Below are positions 50,009-60,173 of a stretch of DNA of 64,000 nucleotides, in pieces. The notes below the pieces were generated by a model. It was not told the origin of the DNA. It searched no databases and was given only the letters and a program-made list of their open reading frames with translations. This DNA is from OCS116 cluster bacterium AG-390-A19 (lineage in GTDB: Bacteria > Pseudomonadota > Alphaproteobacteria > MED-G09): positions 1 to 64,000 of the forward strand of contig QCGV01000004.1 of assembly GCA_003278145.1 (NCBI GenBank), in the 5' to 3' direction. The position numbers were made by a program, and so were the translations under genes. Position 1 is the first letter of the stretch. Every line of letters begins with the position of its first letter.

Positions 50009-50752
50009 CTATTGTAATTCATTGAGAACCTCATCAGGCAAATCAAAATTAGCAAAAACCTCTTGAACGTCATCATGGTCCTCTAAAACTTCAATCATTT
50101 CTATTATTTTAATAGCTTTTTCTTTATTTAAAGGTATCTGGTTTGAAGGTTTCCAGGTTAACTGTGATGTAATATCACAACTAAGTTTTTTTTCGATATT
50201 TTCAGTAACTTGATGCAGATCATCTGTAGAGCATGAAATCTCATACTCATCTTCTATTAAATCACAGTCAAGCGCTCCTGCATCAGTCGCTATTTCAAAA
50301 ATATCATCAAAATTACCAGCTGATTTTGGGAATTTTACAATGCCTAGATGATTAAACATAAAGCTAACAGAGCCAGTCTCGCCAAGGTTACCGCCATGTT
50401 TTGAAAAAAGTGATCTAATATCACCTGCAGTTCTATTTCTATTATCTGTTAAAGTTTCAACAATTAATCCAACCCCTTCGATACCAAAACCCTCATATCT
50501 AACGGACTCATAATTTTCACCATTTTCGTCATAACTTTTCTTTATAGCCCTTTCTATATTATCCTTTGGCATATTTTGAGCCTTACCAAGCGCTATAGCT
50601 GAACGTAATCTGGGGTTAGCATTTGGATCGGGGAGGCCAAGTTTAGCAGCAACAGTAATTTCTTTAGAAATTTTTGCAAAAATTTTAGCTCTCTTTTTAT
50701 CTTGAGCGCCTTTTCTAAATTGTATATTTTTAAACTTGGAATGCCCTGCCAT
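50009..50752 (-). CDS. yebC: YebC/PmpR family transcriptional/translational regulator
   Basis: MAGHSKFKNIQFRKGAQDKKRAKIFAKISKEI, YEGFGIEGVGLIVE. Confidence 0.96.
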   Translation of the reverse strand: MAGHSKFKNIQFRKGAQDKKRAKIFAKISKEITVAAKLGLPDPNANPRLRSAIALGKAQNMPKDNIERAIKKSYDENGENYESVRYEGFGIEGVGLIVETLTDNRNRTAGDIRSLFSKHGGNLGETGSVSFMFNHLGIVKFPKSAGNFDDIFEIATDAGALDCDLIEDEYEISCSTDDLHQVTENIEKKLSCDITSQLTWKPSNQIPLNKEKAIKIIEMIEVLEDHDDVQEVFANFDLPDEVLNELQ

Positions 50753-50786
50753 TTTCTAAACTCTTTTTAATTCTATCTTTAATTAA

Positions 50787-51593
50787 TTATTGTTTCTTAG
50801 TTTGAGACAGAATACCTCCAATTCTAAACGGTTCAATTGATTCACTCAACCCATCAGTTGAAGTTTCGATAATAACTCCACATAGGGTTGGTTCACCTTG
50901 AGCAGGATTAAATCTACCACCAGGTGTTTTTTCAACAAACCTTCTAATAGGTTCAGTTTTTTCCATCCCTATGACAGAGTCATAATCTCCACACATTCCT
51001 GCATCAGTTTGATATGCAGTTCCATATGGTAAAATCTGGTAATCAGCAGTAGGTATGTGTGTATGAGTACCTACAACCAAGCTAACCTTCCCATCACAAA
51101 AATGACCCATAGCAGTTTTTTCTGAGGTGGTTTCTGCATGAATATCAATAACTATAGCTTCACAATTTTCACCTAAATGATTTTCTGATAATACTTTCTC
51201 AATAGCTGAGAACGGATCATCTAATGAGTCCATAAAAAGCCTACCCATTACGTTTACAACAAGAATACGCCCAAATTGATTTGGAAAAATACTCAACCCT
51301 TTGCCAGGCGTTTCGCTTGGAAAATTAATTGGCCTAAGAAGCCTATCCTCATTATCAATATACTTTAAGAGCTCTCTCTGATCCCAAACATGATTTCCAG
51401 TTGTAATACAATCAACTCCAGAGGCAAAAAGTTTTTCACAAATATCTTCAGTTATCCCAAATCCACCAGCAGCATTCTCACCATTTACTATAACAAAATC
51501 GAGTGAATAGTCTCTTCTGATATCTGGCATTTTTTTTATTACACAGTCTCTAGCAGATCTACCGACAATGTCGCCTAAAAACAATATTCTCAA
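50787..51593 (-). CDS. TIGR00282/YmdB family metallophosphoesterase
   Basis: MRILFLGDIVGRSARD, VNGENAAGGFGI, TTGNHVWDQRE, VVGTHTHIPTAD. Confidence 0.93.
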   Translation of the reverse strand: MRILFLGDIVGRSARDCVIKKMPDIRRDYSLDFVIVNGENAAGGFGITEDICEKLFASGVDCITTGNHVWDQRELLKYIDNEDRLLRPINFPSETPGKGLSIFPNQFGRILVVNVMGRLFMDSLDDPFSAIEKVLSENHLGENCEAIVIDIHAETTSEKTAMGHFCDGKVSLVVGTHTHIPTADYQILPYGTAYQTDAGMCGDYDSVIGMEKTEPIRRFVEKTPGGRFNPAQGEPTLCGVIIETSTDGLSESIEPFRIGGILSQTKKQ

Positions 51594-52207
51594 TTTTTCT
51601 TCCTTTTAAAACTCAAAAAGTTTTTTTCTGTAATTACTCCATCAATCAGAAAGTCATGCTGTTCTTTGATTGACTCATTCGTCTCCTGAGCAGAAAATGC
51701 AAGCCCATATTTATCACTTAACTCAAAAAATGGAAGACTTCTATCATAAATACCTTGACCCATGCCAAGTCTAGTACCATTTAAGTCAAAACATAACAAT
51801 GGAATTATAATAATATCCGGTATTACAATTTTTTCTGATGAGGGAGATAATATACCTAGAGTATCTCTTACTAGAGGCTCTGTATTACGCCACTCTCTAA
51901 ATTCTATAATTTTATTCTTCTTTACATAAGGAAGAGCTATTTTTGATCCTTGCTTTGAAGCAAAGTTTAGTAAATTTAAACAATCTACCTCATGATTTAT
52001 AGGATTGTAGCCAGCAATAATTTTGTTTTCAAAAATACCAATGGCTTTTTTAAAATTTTTTATAAAATATTTCTTATACTCATTTGAGAAATTAAGAGAT
52101 AACTTTTTTCTTTTCTCTTTCCAGAGCAGTCTTAATTTATCTTTTTCTAGTGAAATATCTTTTGACATATAATTGGCTTTTTTATTAGCATTAAAATTAT
52201 TTATCAA
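51590..52207 (-). CDS. 5-formyltetrahydrofolate cyclo-ligase
   Basis: IIIPLLCFDLNGTRLGMGQGIYDRSLPF. Confidence 0.88.
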   Translation of the reverse strand: MINNFNANKKANYMSKDISLEKDKLRLLWKEKRKKLSLNFSNEYKKYFIKNFKKAIGIFENKIIAGYNPINHEVDCLNLLNFASKQGSKIALPYVKKNKIIEFREWRNTEPLVRDTLGILSPSSEKIVIPDIIIIPLLCFDLNGTRLGMGQGIYDRSLPFFELSDKYGLAFSAQETNESIKEQHDFLIDGVITEKNFLSFKRKKN

Positions 52208-52475
52208 TATTACTATCTATTTTTTTTGTGATTCCTTTTAAAATTCCTGTCATTTCATCAATACTTAAATTATCATTTAATTCTTGATTTTCCTCTTCTG
52301 CTAAAATACCAGCCAATAAGAAAAGTCTTTGCTGATCAAGTTCTCCAACTCTTTCTTTTATACTCTTAACCCTGCTAGCAAATTTCAAAGCAAGATTTCT
52401 TACTTTATCTTCATCGCCGTCAGTGCAAGCGATTAAAAATTCCCTATTATTAATTTCAATGGATATATTTCCCAT
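52197..52475 (-). CDS. zapA: cell division protein ZapA
   Basis: IEINNREFLIACTDGDEDKVRNLALKFASRV; next to the 5-FCL gene. Confidence 0.85.
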   Translation of the reverse strand: MGNISIEINNREFLIACTDGDEDKVRNLALKFASRVKSIKERVGELDQQRLFLLAGILAEEENQELNDNLSIDEMTGILKGITKKIDSNIDK

Positions 52476-52483
52476 TTCTTACC

Positions 52484-52699
52484 CTAATTATTTTTAACAT
52501 AACTAATTAACGATTCTATTTCTTTCCTAGCTTCTCTGTTAATATTTTCACTTTCTAATAATTTTTTTGATAGATCTTCTGTAAGTTGGTTAACCCTATC
52601 TAATTCTGCTGATTTTTTAATGTAGAGATCAAGCAAGTCGGATATACTTGTATCAGCTTCAACAATATAATTTTTTAGGCTTTCAAAAGTTTTGTTCAT
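52484..52699 (-). CDS. small coiled-coil protein adjacent to zapA
   Basis: 71-aa ORF, predicted coiled-coil, 8-nt gap to zapA. Confidence 0.6.
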   Translation of the reverse strand: MNKTFESLKNYIVEADTSISDLLDLYIKKSAELDRVNQLTEDLSKKLLESENINREARKEIESLISYVKNN

Positions 52700-52852
52700 A
52701 TTTTTTTATAATTACATCAATATTAAATTGGTTCAATAGTATATTAAAAAAATGAATAATTTAAGATTAAGATTGACGTTTCAGAATTACTTCTTCAAAT
52801 TAGATTTATTGTTATTTCAAAAAAATTAATCATATGATTCAGAGAAAAAAAG

Positions 52853-54835
52853 ATGGAAAATAGTGATGTTAGTCAAAAAAAGATGGCTGATGCAATAAGA
52901 TTTCTTGCAGTTGATGCTGTCCAAAATGCAGGTTGTGGTCACCCTGGTATGCCAATGGGAGCAGCTGATTTTGCAACTGTCTTGTTTTCTAAATTTTTAA
53001 AAGTTGATCCTAAGGTTCCTGATTGGCAAGATAGAGATAGGCTTGTTTTATCTGCAGGTCATGGTTCAATGTTATTATACGCCATACATCATTTAATTGG
53101 TTATAAAGATATGACCCTTGATCAAATTAAGAACTTTAGACAATTAAATTCTGTAACGCCAGGGCATCCTGAATATGGTCATACTCTTGGAGTTGAAACA
53201 ACCACAGGACCTCTTGGTCAGGGAATTTCAACAGCAGTTGGTATGGCTATAGCAGAGAGAATACTTAACTCTCGCTTTGGAAGCGATATAGTTGATCATA
53301 ATACCTATGTAATAGCTTCTGATGGTGATTTAATGGAAGGAATAAGCCATGAAGCTATTGGGTTAGCTGGTCATTTAGGATTATCAAAACTTATCGTATT
53401 ATATGATAGTAACAATATCTCAATTGATGGATCTCTAGAGTTATCTGATTCAACAGATCAAAGTAAAAGGTTTGAAGCATCTGGGTGGAGTACTAGAGAA
53501 GTGGATGGTCATGATCACAATGAAATTGAAGAAGCTATTGCCGAAGAGTTAAAAACAGATTCTCCATCTTTGATAATATGCAAAACAACAATTGGTTATG
53601 GATCTCCTGATAAGGCAGGTACATCAGCATCACATGGAGCGCCCCTTAATCAAGAAGAAATTGATAACATGAGAAAGAATCTCGAATGGAATCATGAACC
53701 TTTTGAAATACCTACCGACATTAAAGATGCATGGAGACTAGTAGGACTAAAAAATACAAGTATAAGAAAAGACTGGGAAGAAAGATTGTCAAAAACCGAT
53801 GACAAAAAGAAAGTTAAATTTCTACATGCAGTCAATGGTGATATTTCTGATTTAGCTAGTAAGAGTATACAAGAATTAAAGCAAAAATATTCATCAGAGA
53901 GTCCAAAACTTGCAACAAGGCAATCCTCGCAACAAGTATTAGAAGTTCTCAATCCAATAATTGAAGAAATGATAGGTGGCTCAGCGGATCTTACACCATC
54001 AAATAATACAAAAACTAAAGATTTAAATCCAATTTCAAAAGATAATTTCAATGGAAGATTTATTCATTATGGAATTAGAGAGCATGGAATGGCTGCTGCC
54101 ATGAATGGAATGGCTCTTCATAAAGGATTAATTCCTTATTCTGGAACATTTTTAATTTTCTCAGATTATTGCAGGCCTTCAATAAGGCTTGCAGCATTAA
54201 TGGGTATAAAAGTTATACATGTTATGACGCATGATTCTATTGGTGTAGGTGAAGATGGTCCTACACATCAACCAGTTGAACAAATTCCAAGTCTTAGAGC
54301 TATTCCTAATTTAAATGTTTTACGACCTGGTGATGCAACGGAAGTTGCTGAATGTTGGGAAATCGCTATTAAGTCTGATCAACCAACAGTAATTGCTTTA
54401 AGTAGACAGGGGTGTGAGCATTTTAGAAATACATTTGAGAGCTCTAATAAATGTGAATTAGGTGGTTATGAAGTTGGTTCAGTATCAAAGAAACCTGATA
54501 TTTGTATTATTTCTACTGGTAGTGAAATTTCAATCGCAGTAGATGTAAAAAATGAATTAGAAAAAGAGGGTATAATTTGTAAAGTTGTTTCAATGCCAAG
54601 TTTTGAATTATTTGAAAAGCAATCTGATAATTATAAAAAAACACTTTTAGAAACCAATGGAATCCGTATAGGAATCGAAGCATCAGTTGGTACAGGATGG
54701 GAAAAATACCTTGGAGAAAAAGGATTTTTTATTGGAATGAATGGTTTTGGAGCAAGTGCTCCTGCATCTGATCTGTATGAACATTTTGAAATTAATAAAG
54801 AGAATGTTTTAAAAGTTATTAAAGAAAATTTATAA
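52853..54835 (+). CDS. tkt: transketolase
   Basis: GCGHPGMPMGAADFA, DGDLMEGISHEA, GEDGPTHQPVEQ. Confidence 0.96.
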   Translation: MENSDVSQKKMADAIRFLAVDAVQNAGCGHPGMPMGAADFATVLFSKFLKVDPKVPDWQDRDRLVLSAGHGSMLLYAIHHLIGYKDMTLDQIKNFRQLNSVTPGHPEYGHTLGVETTTGPLGQGISTAVGMAIAERILNSRFGSDIVDHNTYVIASDGDLMEGISHEAIGLAGHLGLSKLIVLYDSNNISIDGSLELSDSTDQSKRFEASGWSTREVDGHDHNEIEEAIAEELKTDSPSLIICKTTIGYGSPDKAGTSASHGAPLNQEEIDNMRKNLEWNHEPFEIPTDIKDAWRLVGLKNTSIRKDWEERLSKTDDKKKVKFLHAVNGDISDLASKSIQELKQKYSSESPKLATRQSSQQVLEVLNPIIEEMIGGSADLTPSNNTKTKDLNPISKDNFNGRFIHYGIREHGMAAAMNGMALHKGLIPYSGTFLIFSDYCRPSIRLAALMGIKVIHVMTHDSIGVGEDGPTHQPVEQIPSLRAIPNLNVLRPGDATEVAECWEIAIKSDQPTVIALSRQGCEHFRNTFESSNKCELGGYEVGSVSKKPDICIISTGSEISIAVDVKNELEKEGIICKVVSMPSFELFEKQSDNYKKTLLETNGIRIGIEASVGTGWEKYLGEKGFFIGMNGFGASAPASDLYEHFEINKENVLKVIKENL

Positions 54836-54849
54836 AAATAGGTGAAAAA

Positions 54850-55857
54850 ATGGTTACTAAAGTTGCAATAAATGGATTTGGAAGAATTGGACGATTAGCG
54901 CTAAGAGCAATAGTTGAGTCTAAGAGAAAAGATATTTCGGTAGTTGCTATTAATGATCTCGGTACTCCAGATTTCAATGCCCATTTACTTCAAAATGATT
55001 CAGTGCATGGTCAATTTCCTTATAAAGTTAAATATACAAAAACCTCTATAAATGCTGGTCTTGGCCCTATTAAAATTTATTCTGAAAGAAATCCTGAGGA
55101 CCTTCCATGGGGAAAATTAGATGTTGATGTTGTGATGGAATGTACAGGAATTTTTACCGATAAAGCTAAAGCTTCATTACATCTAAAAGCTGGAGCAAAA
55201 AGAGTTCTCATAAGCGCACCTTCAAAAGATGCAGATATTACTGTGGTTTATGGAGTTAATCATAAGAAAATAAGAAAAAGTCATAAAGTAATCTCTAATG
55301 CGTCATGCACAACAAACTGTCTTGCGCCAGTAGCAATGGTTTTAGATAAACTTTGCGGTATTAATCAAGGATACATGACTACTGTTCATGCGTTTACTGG
55401 AGATCAAGCGATACTAGATACTCTTCACTCTGATAAAAGAAGAGCTAGATCAGCATCTCAATCAATAATTCCAACTTCAACAGGCGCAGCAAAAGCAGTT
55501 GGTTTGGTTTTACCTCAGTTACTTGGTAAGTTAGATGGAACAGCTGTAAGAGTGCCTACTCCAAATGTATCAATGATTGATTTAGTCTTTAATTCAAAGA
55601 AAAAAGTAAGTGTTGATCAAATTAATGACGCTATGAAAAAGATTTCCTCTGGTTCTTTAAAAGGTGTACTTAATGTTTCTGATGAACCACTTGTGTCAAT
55701 TGATTATAATCATAATCCAGCAAGCTCAACGTTTGACTTAACTCAAACTGAAGTAATAGGTGGAAGGCTTGGTAGGGTATTAAGTTGGTATGATAATGAA
55801 TGGGGTTTTGCCAATAGAATGAGTGATACAGCTTCAGTGATTGGAAAACTTATCTAA
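54850..55857 (+). CDS. gap: glyceraldehyde-3-phosphate dehydrogenase
   Basis: INGFGRIGRLALRA, SNASCTTNCLAP. Confidence 0.97.
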   Translation: MVTKVAINGFGRIGRLALRAIVESKRKDISVVAINDLGTPDFNAHLLQNDSVHGQFPYKVKYTKTSINAGLGPIKIYSERNPEDLPWGKLDVDVVMECTGIFTDKAKASLHLKAGAKRVLISAPSKDADITVVYGVNHKKIRKSHKVISNASCTTNCLAPVAMVLDKLCGINQGYMTTVHAFTGDQAILDTLHSDKRRARSASQSIIPTSTGAAKAVGLVLPQLLGKLDGTAVRVPTPNVSMIDLVFNSKKKVSVDQINDAMKKISSGSLKGVLNVSDEPLVSIDYNHNPASSTFDLTQTEVIGGRLGRVLSWYDNEWGFANRMSDTASVIGKLI

Positions 55858-55865
55858 AAGAAATA

Positions 55866-57068
55866 ATGCTTAATTTAAGAAACTTAGATCAACTTTTAAA
55901 AGAAAATTTAAAAGATAAAATAATCTTTATTAGAGTAGATCTTAATGTTCCTATTAAAGATGAAATTGTTCTGGATGAAACAAGAATTGAAAGAATTATT
56001 CCAACAATAAATGCACTATTAGAAAAAGAGTCAAAAATTTGTTTATTGTCTCACTTTGGAAGACCTGACGGCACAAATAACAGTAAGTTTTCTCTCAATA
56101 AAATTATCTCTTCATTAGAAAAACACTTAAAAAAGGATATCTTATTTATAGAAAATTCTTTTGAAGAAAACGTAAAAGAAAAAATACAATCATCATCAAA
56201 TAATCAAATAGTGTTATATGAAAATACTAGATTCCATGATGGAGAAGAAAAAAATGATCAGGATCTCGCAATGAAGGTTGCTCAAAACGCAGATTATTTT
56301 GTAAATGATGCGTTCTCAGTCTCTCATAGATCTCATGTTTCTACTGTAGGTATCGCAAAATGTCTTCCATCTTTCTCTGGACGATACTTAGAGAAAGAGA
56401 TTTTAATGATAAATAAATCTCTAAGCACAAATTCAGGAGAAAGACTTGGTATTATTGGTGGTTCAAAAATTTCTACAAAATTAAAAGTTCTTGAAAACCT
56501 TACAGAAAATGTTGATAAGCTTTTTGTTGGTGGAGGAATGGCAAACACATTCCTTCTAGCAAAAGGGTTTAAAATTGGAAAATCATTATGTGAAAGATCT
56601 ATGATAAATACGGCAAATAATATTTTGTTAAAAGCAGAGAAAAATAATTGTGAAATAGTTTTACCTATTGATGCATTAGTTGCAAAAGATATGGAAAAAG
56701 GAACTTCATTTAATGAAACATCAATTGAGAAAATTCCTTCCGATGCTTTAATACTGGATATAGGATCAAAAACAATTAGTAAAATTACTGATATTCTTCA
56801 AGAAATGTCGACAGTTGTTTGGTGCGGCCCTCTTGGTTTATTTGAGTTAAATCCTTTTCAAACAGGAACAGTTTCAATTGCAAAAGAAATATCAATGCTC
56901 ACAAAAGATAAAAAGATTATCTCAGTGGCTGGTGGTGGTGATACTGTTGCTGCTTTAAGTCAATCAAATTATAATAAGGATTTTACGTATATATCAACTG
57001 CCGGTGGTGCTTTTTTAGAACTACTAGCCGGTGAGAAACTACCGGGACTGGAAGTATTAAGACAATAA
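55866..57068 (+). CDS. pgk: phosphoglycerate kinase
   Basis: FIRVDLNVPIKDEIVLDETRI, LLSHFGRPDG, VNDAFSVSHRSHVS. Confidence 0.96.
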   Translation: MLNLRNLDQLLKENLKDKIIFIRVDLNVPIKDEIVLDETRIERIIPTINALLEKESKICLLSHFGRPDGTNNSKFSLNKIISSLEKHLKKDILFIENSFEENVKEKIQSSSNNQIVLYENTRFHDGEEKNDQDLAMKVAQNADYFVNDAFSVSHRSHVSTVGIAKCLPSFSGRYLEKEILMINKSLSTNSGERLGIIGGSKISTKLKVLENLTENVDKLFVGGGMANTFLLAKGFKIGKSLCERSMINTANNILLKAEKNNCEIVLPIDALVAKDMEKGTSFNETSIEKIPSDALILDIGSKTISKITDILQEMSTVVWCGPLGLFELNPFQTGTVSIAKEISMLTKDKKIISVAGGGDTVAALSQSNYNKDFTYISTAGGAFLELLAGEKLPGLEVLRQ

Positions 57069-57079
57069 GGGAAAATAAA

Positions 57080-58090
57080 ATGACAAATATTAATGAAATT
57101 GCAACTCAAATGGTAACTCCTGGAAAAGGAATTTTAGCAGCTGATGAGAGCTCTGGCACGATCAAAAAGAGATTTGACTCAATAAATGTTGAATCAACAG
57201 AAGAAAATAGAATGAACTACAGGCGAATTTTATTTGAAACTCAAGAAGCTATGCAAAATTATATTTCAGGAGTAATCCTTTTTGATGAAACACTCAGACA
57301 ATCAAATAAAGATGGTAAAAAGTTAGTTGATATCATAAATGATGCAGGGTCTCTTCCAGGTATTAAAGTTGATATGGGAGCTAAAGAATTAGCATTGATG
57401 TCCGGCGAGACAGTTACCGAAGGTTTAGATGGCTTAAGAGAGAGATTGGAAGAATATTCCAACTTAGGTGCTAAATTTGCAAAATGGAGAGCTGTAATCG
57501 CTATTTCAGATAAAATTCCCTCTACTCTTTGTATTGATGCAAACTCTCATGCTCTTGCAAGATATTCAGCACTTTGTCAGGAAGCGGGTATCGTACCAAT
57601 TGTTGAACCAGAGGTATTAATGGATGGCTCACATACAATCGAAAGATGCTATGAAGTAACAAAAGATACTTTAACAAAAGTTTTTGAAGAATTAACTAAG
57701 CATAAAGTTGATTTAAAAGGAATATGCTTAAAACCTAATATGATTATAGATGGCAAAGAATGCTCAAAGAAATCTTCATCAGAAGAAATTGCAAAAATGA
57801 CAATTAACTGTTTTAAGGAGACTGTTCCATCAGAAGTTCCAGGAATAGTTTTTCTATCTGGTGGTCAATCTGAAATTGAAGCAACAGAAAATCTTAATGA
57901 GATTAATAAAATAGAAGGAACACCCTGGAATCTAAGTTTTTCTTATGGTAGAGCTCTTCAAGCTTCAGCTCTAAAGGCTTGGCAAGGTAATCATGAAAAT
58001 GAAGAGGCATGTTCAAAAGCTTTTGCTCATAGAGCAAAGATGAATTCTCTTGCAACAAAAGGTGTGTGGTCTAAAGAACAGGAAAATTAA
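57080..58090 (+). CDS. class I fructose-bisphosphate aldolase
   Basis: GKGILAADESSGTIKKRF, PIVEPEVLMDGSH, GICLKPNMI, FLSGGQSE. Confidence 0.95.
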   Translation: MTNINEIATQMVTPGKGILAADESSGTIKKRFDSINVESTEENRMNYRRILFETQEAMQNYISGVILFDETLRQSNKDGKKLVDIINDAGSLPGIKVDMGAKELALMSGETVTEGLDGLRERLEEYSNLGAKFAKWRAVIAISDKIPSTLCIDANSHALARYSALCQEAGIVPIVEPEVLMDGSHTIERCYEVTKDTLTKVFEELTKHKVDLKGICLKPNMIIDGKECSKKSSSEEIAKMTINCFKETVPSEVPGIVFLSGGQSEIEATENLNEINKIEGTPWNLSFSYGRALQASALKAWQGNHENEEACSKAFAHRAKMNSLATKGVWSKEQEN

Positions 58091-58105
58091 AACTAAGGAT
58101 TAATT

Positions 58106-58669
58106 ATGAAGATTAATGGTAATGAAATTAAACCGGGGAATATAATTCAACATAATGATGCAATTTGGGTTGCCGTTAAAACTTCGCATGTAAAACCTGG
58201 GAAAGGTGGAGCATTTGCTCAGGTAGAATTAAAAAAAATACCTGATGGTACCAAACTTAATGAGAGATTTAGAGCTTCTGAAACAGTTGAAAGATTAAGA
58301 CTTGATAATAAAACTTATCAATATTTGTTTACTGAAGGAAACCTTGCCTCCTTTATGGATAAAGAAACCTATGAGCAAATTGAAATATCTCTAGATTTTA
58401 TAGGTGAAAAGATTGCGCTACTTCAGGATGGAATGGATGTTGAAATTGAAAGTCATGAGGGAACACCGATAAACATCGCCCTACCCGATCACATAACTCT
58501 GGTTGTTAAAGAAACTGAACCAACAGTTAAAGGACAAACTGCTGCTGCATCTTATAAACCAGCAATTTTAGAAAATGGATTGCGCGTAATGGTACCACCG
58601 TTTGTTCAAATCGATGAAAAAATTATTATTAACTCAGAAGACTTATCATATGTTAAACGTGTTGATTAA
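58106..58669 (+). CDS. efp: elongation factor P
   Basis: [34 protein letters not shown]. Confidence 0.96.
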   Translation: MKINGNEIKPGNIIQHNDAIWVAVKTSHVKPGKGGAFAQVELKKIPDGTKLNERFRASETVERLRLDNKTYQYLFTEGNLASFMDKETYEQIEISLDFIGEKIALLQDGMDVEIESHEGTPINIALPDHITLVVKETEPTVKGQTAAASYKPAILENGLRVMVPPFVQIDEKIIINSEDLSYVKRVD

Positions 58670-59451
58670 TGGATTCACCACTATTAAATATAATGCAAAA
58701 GGCTGCAAAAAAAGCCTCAAGGGGTTTAAGACGAGATTTTAATGAACTTGAAAATCTTCAGGTTAAAACTAAAGGTCCAGCAAATTTTGTTACGGCTTCA
58801 GATATAAGAACTCAAAAAATAATTTATGAAGAATTATCATACGCAAAACCAGATTGGTCTTTCATAATGGAAGAGTCAAAGCCAATAGAAAATCAAAATA
58901 CAAAAGCAAGATTCATAATTGACCCAATTGATGGTACAACAAATTTTATGCATGGAAATCCTAACTTTGCTATTTCAATTGCAGCTGAAATTGATAATAG
59001 ATTAGAAGCAGCAATAATTTATTCTCCTATTACAGACGAAATGTTTACCGCAGAGAGGGGTAAAGGATCTTTTTTAAATGATAAAAGAATAAGAGTAGCA
59101 ACAAGAAAAAAATTGTCCGAGTCAATTTTAGTAACTGGAATTCCTCATTTAGGCAGAGGGAATAAAGAATTATTTATAAAAGAAATGGATAAAATTATTC
59201 CAGAAGTTGCAGGAATAAGAAGGTCAGGCTCAGCAGCTCTCGATCTCGCATGGATTGCCGCTGGTAGATATGATATTTTTTGGGAAAGAGGTCTTTCTGT
59301 ATGGGATATAGCGGCAGGAATTCTATTAGTGCGTGAGGCAGGAGGTTTCGCTAAAGGAATTGATGGAAGCGATCAGGATCTTTGGAATGGAAATATAATA
59401 TCTGGTAATGATGATATCATTCTAACCTTAAGTGAAAAATTAGGCTTTTAA
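58669..59451 (+). CDS. inositol monophosphatase family protein (SuhB-like)
   Basis: IIDPIDGTTNFMHGNPNFAISIA, RRSGSAALDLAWIAAGRYD, VWDIAAGILLVREAGG. Confidence 0.92.
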   Translation: MDSPLLNIMQKAAKKASRGLRRDFNELENLQVKTKGPANFVTASDIRTQKIIYEELSYAKPDWSFIMEESKPIENQNTKARFIIDPIDGTTNFMHGNPNFAISIAAEIDNRLEAAIIYSPITDEMFTAERGKGSFLNDKRIRVATRKKLSESILVTGIPHLGRGNKELFIKEMDKIIPEVAGIRRSGSAALDLAWIAAGRYDIFWERGLSVWDIAAGILLVREAGGFAKGIDGSDQDLWNGNIISGNDDIILTLSEKLGF

Positions 59452-59504
59452 TACTTGCATGACCAACAAATGCAATGTAAAACGTTCAGAAAATAGGTAA
59501 TTTT

Positions 59505-59801
59505 ATGAAAAAAGACACACATCCTGATTATCATATTATAACAGTTAAGATGACTGATGGCTCAAGTTTTCAAACACGCTCAACTTGGGGCGAGGCTAAT
59601 GGTACTTTGGTTTTGGATATTGATCCAACAACACACCCTGCTTGGACTGGTGGGGGCCAAAAAATTCTAGATCGCGACGGAAGAGTTGGTAAGTTTAATA
59701 AAAAATTTGAGGGTTTTCTTGGTGGTTCTGAAAAAAAAGACAATTCCGAAGAGAGTACCTCTGATAAAACAGCTTCAGAAAAAACTGAATCTGAACAATA
59801 A
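59505..59801 (+). CDS. rpmE: 50S ribosomal protein L31 with Ser/Glu/Lys-rich C-terminal tail
   Basis: [59 protein letters not shown]. Confidence 0.93.
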   Translation: MKKDTHPDYHIITVKMTDGSSFQTRSTWGEANGTLVLDIDPTTHPAWTGGGQKILDRDGRVGKFNKKFEGFLGGSEKKDNSEESTSDKTASEKTESEQ

Positions 59802-59820
59802 TCCTTAAAGCTTTATTAAT

Positions 59821-60009
59821 TTATTTTTTAAAAATACTTTCAGCATTACTTTTTGATAATTTTTTAATTTCGATTTTTTCTTCAGCTCTATCTATCTCTT
59901 CTTTAAGGGATAAAATCCTTTCTTGAAGCTCGTTAATACTCAGCTTATTGAGATCTTGGTTTTTCAAGTTACTAATAATTGACTGTTTTTTTATAACTTC
60001 ATCTTCCAT
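59821..60009 (-). CDS. DUF1192 family protein
   Basis: LNKLSINELQERILSLKEEIDRAEEKIEIKKLSKSNAESIFKK. Confidence 0.75.
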   Translation of the reverse strand: MEDEVIKKQSIISNLKNQDLNKLSINELQERILSLKEEIDRAEEKIEIKKLSKSNAESIFKK

Positions 60010-60173
60010 TAATTAATCCATTGATTATTCTTATTTTTTAAACAATATTATTAATAATATAATCTAAGAATATAATTTTATAGATTTTTATACAGAAATT
60101 TTTACAAATTACATTTTATCTTATATAGATTGCCGATAGTAATTTATAATTATTTTTATCTTTGGAGAAAAAT

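Noticed and set aside
51590-52475. Possible 6S RNA between zapA and 5-formyl-THF cyclo-ligase
   Set aside because: 6S RNA is often found there, but the two genes overlap here, leaving no space.
53692-54051. 119-aa minus-strand ORF antisense to tkt
   Set aside because: Fully within the transketolase CDS with no recognisable domain.
52853-59451. tkt-gap-pgk-fba-efp-suhB cluster as a novel operon
   Set aside because: Ordinary central-metabolism/translation genes; tkt-gap-pgk-fba linkage is known in alphaproteobacteria.
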